Shown: positions 4,872 through 12,045 of the stretch, piece after piece
How positions within the stretch are numbered: the stretch's first letter is position 1
How the letters are laid out: each line of letters starts with the position of its first letter
IMG/VR virus record: IMGVR_UViG_3300030107_002661
Location: 1 to 22,607 of that record
DNA length: 22,607 bases
Direction: 5' to 3' (one strand)
Origin: a virus
The notes under the pieces: generated by a model
The model's input: only the letters and a program-made list of their open reading frames with translations
Database searches by the model: none
What the model was told of the DNA's origin: nothing
Position numbers and translations under genes: made by a program

Positions 4872-5033
4872 ATGTCACACAGATTTACCGTTTCCCTAGA
4901 GGAAAATGAATTCGGGGATACCGTAATTACCCTTCCAGTAGAATTAACCGATGAGCTATTGTGGAATATCGGAGACCAACTAGACTATGATATAAAAGAT
5001 GACACTCTTTCCTTCAAAAAATATGACGAATAG
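4872..5033 (+). CDS. Small AbrB/MazE-like protein (53 aa)
   Basis: A 53-residue acidic protein: MSHRFTVSLEENEFGD, then TVITLPVELTDELLWNIGDQLDYDI, then KDDTLSFKKYDE. The order 'LPxEL - Leu-rich turn - GDxLxY - DxxLxFKK' is the usual pattern of swapped-hairpin AbrB/MazE-type DNA-binding domains (residues about 18-50). I infer such a fold, possibly a small DNA-binding regulator or antitoxin-like protein; no toxin partner is seen beside it. It starts seven bases after the previous stop, without a clear ribosome site, and overlaps the next gene by 11 bases. Confidence 0.7.
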   Translation: MSHRFTVSLEENEFGDTVITLPVELTDELLWNIGDQLDYDIKDDTLSFKKYDE

Positions 5034-5334
5034 CGAATACTCTTTTGAGCAAGACTATAACGAAGCTATGGATACTATTAATAGTTGTCTTATCAGCATC
5101 GGTAAGCGTCTAGAAGACCTCGAAAAACATGTACAAGAGATTCCTACCCCTGACAAGACGTATTATAAACCAAAGGGATATAAGGACTACCTTGACATGA
5201 GACAGAATTATGATGAGTTATATAAAAGAATAACCAAGTTGGAAGAGATGGCACACCCTAAACCAACAGGTGCTACTCAAAAACGCAACGAAGATCGGTT
5301 AAATAGATTAGAGGAATTAGTTAATAATAAGTAA
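5023..5334 (+). CDS. Coiled-coil protein (103 aa)
   Basis: A 103-residue charged protein with a probable N-terminal coiled coil (residues about 8-40, INSCLISIGKRLEDLEKHV), a Pro/Lys/Tyr linker (TPDKTYYKPKGYKDYLD) and a second coil (YDELYKRITKLEEM ... RLNRLEELVNNK). I chose the ATG at 5023 because it gives the 11-base overlap typical here; an in-frame ATG at 4999 would add eight residues. Neither has a ribosome site. Its stop overlaps the next start (TAATG). Its place directly before structural genes suggests a small virion or assembly protein. Confidence 0.8.
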   Translation: MTNSEYSFEQDYNEAMDTINSCLISIGKRLEDLEKHVQEIPTPDKTYYKPKGYKDYLDMRQNYDELYKRITKLEEMAHPKPTGATQKRNEDRLNRLEELVNNK

Positions 5335-7742
5335 TGGGATGCGATCCATACAATACAAGAGCAACAGATGCATGTATAGCATACCAATCTGGTACTGCTG
5401 ATGGTGTTACTATAGAGTTTCAGGAATATCCCTTAAATGTAATCAGAAGTAACGGAGCATACAATATACCTGAACGAGAAGGTGTTGCAGTAATGTATCC
5501 TTCTGTAGTAGTATGTGGCGATCCTATTCCGAGTAGTGCAGGTAACTGTGGAAAACTATCACGTGTAGTTCCTCACAACAACTTCGGAGAAGACTGCCAA
5601 TTCATCTACGACTATTACCCAACAGGTTTATCGTATGATTTTGGGTATAGTGACACTTGGTTCTCTTATTTGTATGATACTTCAAATGATCAGGGTATTA
5701 TAGGTAAACCTTGCTTCTTCTACGAGACAGAATCATCGTCAACTACTAATAATACTAGTGGTGACGAAACAAGTTCTTCAGGAGATGGTAATTGTTTTCC
5801 TTGTAGTTCATTTACCTGCTCCCCCGCAGCGACCACATTATCATATACTATCCCAGAAGGCAATTTTACTGGTGATCAGGACTGCCCTCATCCTACTTTA
5901 TTTGGATTTGGGTCTGATAGAAACAAACTAGCATTCTCCTACAACTCTTTATCCACTACACTCCCTAATGGAGTCACAGACTTTAGTCTATCCTATGATG
6001 GGGTAACTTATACCGATGCGTGGAATCAACAGGAAGTAACAGGAATATTATATACGACTACCCAAAACCCACCTTACCAGAGTGGCGACGAAGCATTAGA
6101 TGACTTCCAAGTATTTGAATTAAACGATGTAGGTAATAATAAGACTGGATTACGAGTAAAGTTAGAGATTAAGTCTGTATATGACGATTCAGGAGCGTCC
6201 ACAGTCTTCTCAGGTACTTCATGGTTAGCGACAGAGGTGTTATCACCAGGAACAGGGTATGCTAATGGTGATACATTTACTCTACAGTACACACATACTC
6301 ATCCAGATAATTCAACTAGCACTCTAACAGTTAATTTAAAGGTTACTGGTGTTGGTCCTTATGAAGGAGTAGGCGATGCAACTGGATTTGATATACTTAG
6401 AAAGGGTGATACTATTAATGGACATGAGATAACCCGTGCCTTCCACACAGATATAGACAACTTTCCATACCATATCATCTATTTGGATGGGAATGGTAGT
6501 GATTTTACTAAAGATACCCAATATACATCTAATAGAAACCATGTAATTACCGCAAAAGCAGGTAAAGGTATTAAAGATAGGGCAATATTGATAGGGAAGT
6601 ACGAATTTATGGATAAATCTATCCAATTTGTTACTGCTGACATCGATAAAAACGCACCAGACATTTTTAATGTACTTGTACAACCTAAAATAACACCAAC
6701 TTTGACTAATGGTGTACTAACATCTATTGCTATTAACGATGGAGGGTCTGGTTGGAACCAATATGGACGGGAACCTAGGATGATTGTTACGGATCCTATG
6801 ATTGATACTGGTAGAACAGCAGTAGTTGAAGGTACATTTACTGCAGGAGTACTTACTTCATTAGCAATTAAGGACGGTGGAGCAGGTTATAGTGATACAA
6901 ACTTACCATCGATTGTAGTAACAAATGTTCATAAGAGAGAAACTGCTGTTTATTCTAATACAATTCGAGGAACTGAGTTAAAAGAAAGGGCAGTTGACCT
7001 AATTAATGCGTTTCCAAAGGGTGATATGGTCATTACCCCAGAAGAATCTAAGGAATTTCAAGATAGTGTTGACGGAAATATGGAAGAAATGGTAATGCAG
7101 AACCCCGCAGTTAGCTTTAATATTAAACAAGACCCTAATAATCAGAGAATTGACCAATTACCACAAAGGGGATATAGGAAAACTGCTACAGATCCTTTAA
7201 AAGAGGCTACTTCTATTAAGTATAATTTGGATTATTTGAATGATAGTGACCTAACAAGTGAGATAAAGGGATTATATACGGATGAAAAGGAGCGTTCTGC
7301 CGCAAATAGGTTGAGTGATATTGCTGCAATTACGCAAGAAGTGGTACCAGAGTTCGATAAAAGAGACCAATCCTTTATAGAAACCGTGCAAGGTACGACA
7401 AATGACTTACCACATGCGTCAACCTATACTAAATACATGATGAAACAGTACCGTCCTGATCCTCAACAGTCCACTGATATTACTGTTACTCTTTCTTGTA
7501 CCCCAGTAAATGCGGGATGCTCTCATTTTGCATGTTCAACACCTGCAGGAAGTTCGGGAAGTACGGTAGATAATGGAGATGGTACAACTACTACAATAAC
7601 ATATAGTATGTCAGGTCTTCTAGGAGATGGATGTAAAGCGTGGACTGCAACAGGAGATATGAAAATGTGGAACGATATGACTGCAGCAGCTAGACAATTC
7701 AGCCTAGCAAACGAAGCAAACGGAAATCCTTATTCGGAGTAA
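5334..7742 (+). CDS. Large virion structural protein, tail/baseplate type (802 aa)
   Basis: An 802-residue protein, acidic, Gly/Thr/Ser-rich and beta-rich. Residues 1-184 hold ten Cys, including a CxxCxxxxC cluster (NCFPCSSFTC, 154-162). No Cys occurs from there to residue 722, where four more follow to 767. Residues around 305-320 (LSPGTGYANGDTF) and 455-535 (SIAINDGGSGW, SLAIKDGGAGYSDTNLP) are GxGY beta repeats of the kind found in large numbers in the giant protein starting at 12046. The C-terminal half has charged helices (ITPEESKEFQDSVDGNMEEM). It lies between a coiled-coil protein and the PAAR tip protein, so a tail or baseplate role is likely. No enzymatic motif is visible. It matches no T4 protein I can name. 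Confidence 0.8.
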   Translation: MGCDPYNTRATDACIAYQSGTADGVTIEFQEYPLNVIRSNGAYNIPEREGVAVMYPSVVVCGDPIPSSAGNCGKLSRVVPHNNFGEDCQFIYDYYPTGLSYDFGYSDTWFSYLYDTSNDQGIIGKPCFFYETESSSTTNNTSGDETSSSGDGNCFPCSSFTCSPAATTLSYTIPEGNFTGDQDCPHPTLFGFGSDRNKLAFSYNSLSTTLPNGVTDFSLSYDGVTYTDAWNQQEVTGILYTTTQNPPYQSGDEALDDFQVFELNDVGNNKTGLRVKLEIKSVYDDSGASTVFSGTSWLATEVLSPGTGYANGDTFTLQYTHTHPDNSTSTLTVNLKVTGVGPYEGVGDATGFDILRKGDTINGHEITRAFHTDIDNFPYHIIYLDGNGSDFTKDTQYTSNRNHVITAKAGKGIKDRAILIGKYEFMDKSIQFVTADIDKNAPDIFNVLVQPKITPTLTNGVLTSIAINDGGSGWNQYGREPRMIVTDPMIDTGRTAVVEGTFTAGVLTSLAIKDGGAGYSDTNLPSIVVTNVHKRETAVYSNTIRGTELKERAVDLINAFPKGDMVITPEESKEFQDSVDGNMEEMVMQNPAVSFNIKQDPNNQRIDQLPQRGYRKTATDPLKEATSIKYNLDYLNDSDLTSEIKGLYTDEKERSAANRLSDIAAITQEVVPEFDKRDQSFIETVQGTTNDLPHASTYTKYMMKQYRPDPQQSTDITVTLSCTPVNAGCSHFACSTPAGSSGSTVDNGDGTTTTITYSMSGLLGDGCKAWTATGDMKMWNDMTAAARQFSLANEANGNPYSE

Positions 7743-7747
7743 TTAAT

Positions 7748-8293
7748 ATGGCAGGTCCAAGAGGAGCAGCATTATACATGGGTACTTGTAGTGGTCATGG
7801 TGTAGGGTGTGGATCATCACATCATCCAGGATTAGGTGGTGGTATGTTAGCTCCATGTCCTCATCCACCATTATCACCTATGGTTGTGCCAAAAACAGTA
7901 CTAGAGATGAATGCTACTACAATATGGCCACCTATGGCACAACTTCCGTTGACAGGAGGGGTTACGAATGTTATAATCAATAAGATGATCCCGATACTTG
8001 ACCAAGACATACTAACACCCCATCCTACACCAGTTGTACATACTACAAGTTCTGTAGGGTATAAATGTGCTGTAACCCTAGGAACACCCGCTTGGTGGTG
8101 TACAATAGGTATAGAGGGTGGTAGAGAAACCGCAAAAGGTCATGCTCGAAAGTTAATGGCAACTTCAGCAACAGTTTTCATTAATAAAAGAAGAGCAGGT
8201 AGAATTGGGGATCCATTAGGGGATCAAACTCCTGCGTTCCCTTGTAGCTCACTTGTTGTGGGTGGTAGTCCAAATGTATTCATAGGTCTTTAA
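7748..8293 (+). CDS. PAAR-like baseplate tip protein (181 aa)
   Basis: A 181-residue Gly/Pro/His-rich protein. The N-terminus (MAGPRGAALYMGTCSGHG, with HH at 25-26 and CPH at 37-39) and the C-terminus (SATVFINKRRAGRIGDPLG ... PCSSLVVGGSPNVFIGL) match the PAAR plan: 'VfINgkxaaRxGD' followed by a Cys and a final 'GSPNVFIG' strand. PAAR proteins form a metal-stabilised spike point on the tail-tube tip, as T4 gp5.4 does. The several His and Cys could hold the metal ion. At 181 residues it is about twice the minimal PAAR length, with an insertion in the middle. GGAGT upstream and a five-base gap after the structural gene support the start. Confidence 0.85.
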   Translation: MAGPRGAALYMGTCSGHGVGCGSSHHPGLGGGMLAPCPHPPLSPMVVPKTVLEMNATTIWPPMAQLPLTGGVTNVIINKMIPILDQDILTPHPTPVVHTTSSVGYKCAVTLGTPAWWCTIGIEGGRETAKGHARKLMATSATVFINKRRAGRIGDPLGDQTPAFPCSSLVVGGSPNVFIGL

Positions 8294-8295
8294 TT

Positions 8296-8442
8296 ATGGC
8301 AAAATCAGTAAATTGGAACTCTGGCGAGAGTAAAATGGAGGCAAAACCTAAAAAAACACGTCAAGGTATGTCGATGCGTACTAAATTTGCATCTTCTTCA
8401 CGAAATGGTGCTAAAAAACGGTATAGAGGTCAAGGAAGGTAA
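8296..8442 (+). CDS. Very basic small protein (48 aa)
   Basis: A 48-residue protein (MAKSVNWNSGESK ... KKRYRGQGR) with many Lys and Arg residues and few acidic ones, probably unstructured. It begins two bases after the PAAR stop and ends in a TAATG overlap with the heme oxygenase start, so all three are likely translated together. Such a charge pattern suits binding to nucleic acid, or an acidic protein or membrane surface, but no family is recognised. GGAAGG in its last codons serves as the ribosome site of the next gene. Confidence 0.75.
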   Translation: MAKSVNWNSGESKMEAKPKKTRQGMSMRTKFASSSRNGAKKRYRGQGR

Positions 8443-9125
8443 TGGGATTAGCGTTAGATCTTAAGCAAGGGACTAAAAAGTCCCATTCTGCTGCGGAAAA
8501 TACCAAATTTGTTGCTGGATTCCTTAGAGGTGTACTAGATCCAGAGCAATATCGCCAATTATTGACTAATTTCTATTATGTCTACGACACAATGGAGCAA
8601 AGGATTCGAGAATCTACGGATCCTTTAGTTAATATGATACATTATCCCGAATTGGAGCGTGTTAATGCTCTTGAAAGGGATCTTAGGTACTATTATGGTC
8701 CTAATTGGAGGGCATTACAGACACCTACTGAAGCATGTAATACATATTGCTATAGAATTAACGAAATTGCTAATGATAATCCGTATTTGCTTATAGCACA
8801 TCACTATACACGGTATATTGGTGATCTATCAGGTGGACAAATATTGAAAGGTATTGCGGAGAACGCATTAAATCCTCCAAAAGGCGAAGGATTGTATTTT
8901 TATGAATTTGATAAGATTGCCGATGCGAAAGAATTTAAAACTGGATATCGTGCAACATTAGATTCTCTTGATATTGATGAATCTCAAGTAAACGCTTTAA
9001 TCGCAGAAGCAAATTATGCTTTTAGGTTAAATATGTACATTTTTGATGAATTGCAAGGAGATGCATCAAAATCACTTTTTAAAGTCCTTTTTGGACTAAT
9101 TAAATCCAAATTATTTAAATCATGA
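8442..9125 (+). CDS. ho1: Heme oxygenase
   Basis: A 227-residue biliverdin-forming heme oxygenase. It opens heme to biliverdin IX-alpha, iron and CO using reduced ferredoxin, the first step of phycobilin synthesis. His15 in KKSHSAAEN matches the proximal heme ligand. HHYTRYIGDLSGGQ (120-133) is the distal helix signature with its flexible Gly residues. Length and the helical C-terminal region (NYAFRLNMYIFDELQ) fit cyanobacterial HO1, and cyanophage homologs are known. The start overlaps the previous stop (TAATG) with GGAAGG just before it; the end overlaps the next gene (ATGA). It is embedded in structural genes, which suggests late expression. No pebS or pcyA is in the window. Confidence 0.97.
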   Translation: MGLALDLKQGTKKSHSAAENTKFVAGFLRGVLDPEQYRQLLTNFYYVYDTMEQRIRESTDPLVNMIHYPELERVNALERDLRYYYGPNWRALQTPTEACNTYCYRINEIANDNPYLLIAHHYTRYIGDLSGGQILKGIAENALNPPKGEGLYFYEFDKIADAKEFKTGYRATLDSLDIDESQVNALIAEANYAFRLNMYIFDELQGDASKSLFKVLFGLIKSKLFKS

Positions 9126-9271
9126 GCGAAGAATTTACACGAATTGCAAATGCCCTTGAAAGGATTGCTAATTCTTTGGAACATTTGCATATTGAGAAGA
9201 TAGATCATGCACATATTGATGATATTGGAGAAATTCATGGAGATGTAGTTACTCATCCCAAAAACTTCTAG
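9122..9271 (+). CDS. Histidine-rich small protein (49 aa)
   Basis: A 49-residue protein with an N-terminal amphipathic helix (FTRIANALERIANSLEHL) and six His residues (21, 23, 29, 31, 39, 45), including HLH and HAH pairs. The start overlaps the ho1 stop by four bases, so the two are coupled. The 'ERIANSLE' helix is a style I recall in short phage proteins. The His pattern could bind metal or heme, which would suit its neighbour, but this is inference; it may simply be a small structural or assembly factor. Confidence 0.75.
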   Translation: MSEEFTRIANALERIANSLEHLHIEKIDHAHIDDIGEIHGDVVTHPKNF

Positions 9272-9279
9272 AAAAGACA

Positions 9280-9286
9280 CTAAATA
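9280..9286 (+). promoter_or_regulatory. Late promoter motif CTAAATA, third copy
   Basis: CTAAATA lies in the only non-coding gap (9272-9309) between 8442 and 12038, 24 bases before the GTG start of the SET gene. It could give the SET-gp25-gp6-giant block its own late promoter. Single copies of the 7-mer also occur inside coding sequence, so chance is possible. Confidence 0.4.
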
Positions 9287-9309
9287 GTAGATAGATTAGT
9301 AATGTTAAC

Positions 9310-9594
9310 GTGACTTATAGGGCATTACCCGAAGGATTGTTTATTAAAGACAGTCCTATCGCTGGTCAAGGAGTTTTTACTAAAAAACCTCTTGGAATTG
9401 GAACTGAATTGGGTCTTTCTCATATTATTAATGGGAAAGATATGTATAGGACACCTTTAGGTGGATTCATTAATCATAGTGAATATCCTAATTGTGAAAA
9501 ATACAGAGATAACATGAAATATTATATAAAGGTTATTAGACCAATCGACCCTATGGAAGAACTGTTTTTGAAATACACCTTCTATAAAGTTTAA
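9310..9594 (+). CDS. SET-domain protein (probable lysine methyltransferase, 94 aa)
   Basis: A 94-residue minimal SET domain. GQGVF (19-23) fits the first SET motif, FINHSEYPNC (53-62) is the 'NHSxxPNC' cofactor-binding and pseudoknot motif, and EELFLKYTFY (83-92) matches the 'GEELxxDY' end with its catalytic Tyr. SET proteins transfer methyl from S-adenosylmethionine to lysine. No pre-SET, post-SET or substrate-binding region is present, so the target is unknown. The start is GTG at 9310 because no in-frame ATG exists upstream of the domain; no ribosome site is visible. The stop overlaps the gp25 start (TAATG), so it is coupled to baseplate genes and a virion protein is a possible substrate. 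Confidence 0.88.
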   Translation: MTYRALPEGLFIKDSPIAGQGVFTKKPLGIGTELGLSHIINGKDMYRTPLGGFINHSEYPNCEKYRDNMKYYIKVIRPIDPMEELFLKYTFYKV

Positions 9595-10013
9595 TGGCAA
9601 TAAAGGAAATAAGTGGAAAGGATCTGAAAAAGTCTCAGGCTTTTAAGGATATTGGTATGGCGTTTTCTAAAAATGCTTTTACTGGTGATGTTGGTGTAAC
9701 TAAGAATGATAATGCTATAAAACAAGCAATAAAGAATTTAGTTTTAACAATTCCTGGAGAAAAACCCTTTAACCCTAATGTTGGGTGTGCAGTTCGGGAA
9801 ATGTTATTTGAACCTCTGGATGCCTTTGTAGCTGACGCTATTCAAGATGAGATCATAAATACCATTAATCAGTATGAACCTAGGGTAGAATTGAATGCCG
9901 TTGTTGTAAAACCTTTTCCTGATGGAAATAAACTTGCGGTAACTGTTGAATATAGAATTGTAGGCTTACCTATTAGGGAAACTATCAACTTTGTCTTACA
10001 GAGACCTGAGTAA
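9594..10013 (+). CDS. 25: Baseplate wedge protein gp25
   Basis: A 139-residue homolog of T4 gp25 (132 residues), the sheath-initiating baseplate protein of the GPW_gp25 family. The helical start is followed by AIKNLVLTIPGEKPFNPNVGCAVREMLFEPLD (43-76) and the conserved EPR triad (95-97, in INQYEPRVEL), then beta strands. gp25 joins gp6 and gp53 in the wedge core and contacts the first sheath ring. It begins on the last base of the SET gene and the gp6 ATG follows its stop directly, the 25-6 order I recall for cyanomyoviruses. Confidence 0.95.
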   Translation: MAIKEISGKDLKKSQAFKDIGMAFSKNAFTGDVGVTKNDNAIKQAIKNLVLTIPGEKPFNPNVGCAVREMLFEPLDAFVADAIQDEIINTINQYEPRVELNAVVVKPFPDGNKLAVTVEYRIVGLPIRETINFVLQRPE

Positions 10014-12038
10014 ATGCAACCGAATAATTTAACCGCATTAGATTTTGATGATATCAAATCTTCTATTAAATCATATCTAAGAACTCGATCAGAGTTTACC
10101 GATTATGATTTTGAGGGATCTGGTTTATCATATTTAATTGATACTTTAGCGTATAATAGTTATTATACCGCATTTAATGCTAATATGGCGTTAAATGAGG
10201 CATTTTTGCCGTCATCTACGGTTAGAGACAACGTTGTTAATATTGCAAAGCTCTTAAATTACGTTCCTCGATCAATTCTTGCTTCTAAGGGATGTTTAAA
10301 GTTAGAATTGCAGACAACACAGACAAATGGTGCATATCCAAGTAGTGTTACTTTACAAAAAGGTGCTGTAGCTACAGGTGGTAATTATGTTTGGAATATT
10401 TTAACAGATAGGACTGTAGAAGTCAATACAACTACAGGAGTTGCTATATTTGACAATTTATTGGTGCAGGAAGGATCTATAGTTAATTTCCAGTATATTG
10501 TTAATACATTTACAAATCAGACTTACAAAATTCCTTCTGAAGATGCTGATTTATCTACTTTATCCGTAAAGGTAAAAGCGAACGAATCTGCGACTGCTTC
10601 TGACCTCTACAACCAAGTAGATACTGTTACCAACCTAACTGCTACCACAAGGGTTTACTTCCTTGCTGAGGGCGAGGATATGAGGTATGAGATAAGATTT
10701 GGAGATGATAGTGTTGGTAGATCAGTTAAAGATGGTGAGGTTATTGTTCTTGAGTATTTGGTTACTTCTGGTGCTGAGGCAAATGAAGTAAATAAGTTTG
10801 CATTTATTGGTAAATTTACTGATAATTTGGGTATTAGTTATACTAGTGCTGATTCTATATTAACAACAAAAGAAAGGTCTCAATTAGGTTCTGATGCAGA
10901 AACTATTGAATCTATTAAGTATAATGCTCCTAGATACTATTCTTCCCAATATAGAGCAGTTACTGCACAAGATTATGCTGTAATTACTAAAAAAGTTTAT
11001 GCTAATGCAGAATCTGTAGTTGCATACGGTGGAGATTCTCTTAATCCTCCTATCTACGGTAAAGTTTATATTGCAATTAAAACTAAGACAGGTTCTCTTC
11101 TAAACGATCAAACTAAGAAGGAAGTTGCTGCAGATTTAAGAACATATGCTATGGCATCTATCGAACCTGTAGTTATTGACCCAGATCAGGTCTATATCTA
11201 TAGTAAGATTTTTGCTTTATATGATACTGGATGTGGATCTAGTACATCTCAAATTAAAACCGATATTTCGTCTTCTATTACATCTTGGGCGGAACAAACT
11301 CAAATTAATAATTTCAATTCTACATTTAGAAGTCAGAGTTTTGAAAAAGCAATTACACTTTCTAATAAGTGTATTAGTGACGTTTCTCTTCAAACAACTA
11401 TTCTAAAATATATTAATCCAGCAGTTAATCAGACCAATACCTATTGTGTATCTACTGGTGGTGCTCTTTATAATAGTGCTCCAAGTAATGCAGGTGGTGC
11501 TTGTAAGAAAGAACCTATTCTATTATCTGGAACTTTCAGAACACTTGATAGACCAGGTATTGATCAGCAATTTGAAGATGATGGATTTGGTAATTTAAGG
11601 ACTTTCTATAATACTGGTAATAAAAAAGTATATACAAATGACAAAGCTGGTACAGTAAATTATGATACTGGTGAGGTTTGTTTTGGTCCAGTTAATATTA
11701 TTGGTGCAGGTGATGATGTTCCTTCATCTACCAATTTAACTATTACTGATGCGGTTACTGGGGTAGGTACGGTTATTGATCCTTCTTTATTACCTAGTAC
11801 TTTACAAATTCCAGTTTTATTCATTCCATCAAATAATTCGACTATTCCTGCTTCAACTCCAGGTACAATTATTAATATTGTTAATCCAGAGGTTACGGTA
11901 TCGCCAATTGGCACAGTACCACCTGGTACTATCCCTCTAAATAGTCTTACGCCAAACGTCTTCAATCAGACACCAACTCTAATTGAAGTACCAACAATCA
12001 CCAACGCTGGCACAGTTAACACTTCGACTTGCTTCTAA
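10014..12038 (+). CDS. 6: Baseplate wedge protein gp6
   Basis: A 674-residue homolog of T4 gp6 (about 660 residues), which forms the inner ring of the baseplate. The N-terminal segment (ALDFDDIKSSIKSYLRTRSEFTDYDFEGSGLSYLIDTLAYNSYY, then NVVNIAKLLNYVPRS) is the typical gp6 helical start. The central part (ARYYFLAEG-type strands, KYNAPRYYSSQYRAVTAQDYAVITKKVYANAESVVAYGGD) belongs to the baseplate J fold. After VNYDTGEVCFGP the last 110 residues or so are Pro/Thr/Asn-rich, probably a flexible tail absent from the core family. It starts directly after the gp25 stop and is followed seven bases later by the giant gene. Confidence 0.95.
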   Translation: MQPNNLTALDFDDIKSSIKSYLRTRSEFTDYDFEGSGLSYLIDTLAYNSYYTAFNANMALNEAFLPSSTVRDNVVNIAKLLNYVPRSILASKGCLKLELQTTQTNGAYPSSVTLQKGAVATGGNYVWNILTDRTVEVNTTTGVAIFDNLLVQEGSIVNFQYIVNTFTNQTYKIPSEDADLSTLSVKVKANESATASDLYNQVDTVTNLTATTRVYFLAEGEDMRYEIRFGDDSVGRSVKDGEVIVLEYLVTSGAEANEVNKFAFIGKFTDNLGISYTSADSILTTKERSQLGSDAETIESIKYNAPRYYSSQYRAVTAQDYAVITKKVYANAESVVAYGGDSLNPPIYGKVYIAIKTKTGSLLNDQTKKEVAADLRTYAMASIEPVVIDPDQVYIYSKIFALYDTGCGSSTSQIKTDISSSITSWAEQTQINNFNSTFRSQSFEKAITLSNKCISDVSLQTTILKYINPAVNQTNTYCVSTGGALYNSAPSNAGGACKKEPILLSGTFRTLDRPGIDQQFEDDGFGNLRTFYNTGNKKVYTNDKAGTVNYDTGEVCFGPVNIIGAGDDVPSSTNLTITDAVTGVGTVIDPSLLPSTLQIPVLFIPSNNSTIPASTPGTIINIVNPEVTVSPIGTVPPGTIPLNSLTPNVFNQTPTLIEVPTITNAGTVNTSTCF

Positions 12039-12045
12039 AAGTTAG

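Noticed and set aside
6074-6683. Open frames on the minus strand inside the 802-residue gene
   Set aside because: They mirror a well-supported coding frame, have no ribosome sites or promoters and show no recognisable protein pattern.
7425-7440. CTAAATA inside the 802-residue gene, and another near 11936 in gp6, as late promoters
   Set aside because: Both lie within coding sequence far from any downstream start; a 7-mer of this composition is expected by chance in AT-rich DNA.
11176-11406. A 76-codon forward frame inside gp6
   Set aside because: It lies wholly within the gp6 coding frame and is Leu/Arg-rich with no start signal.
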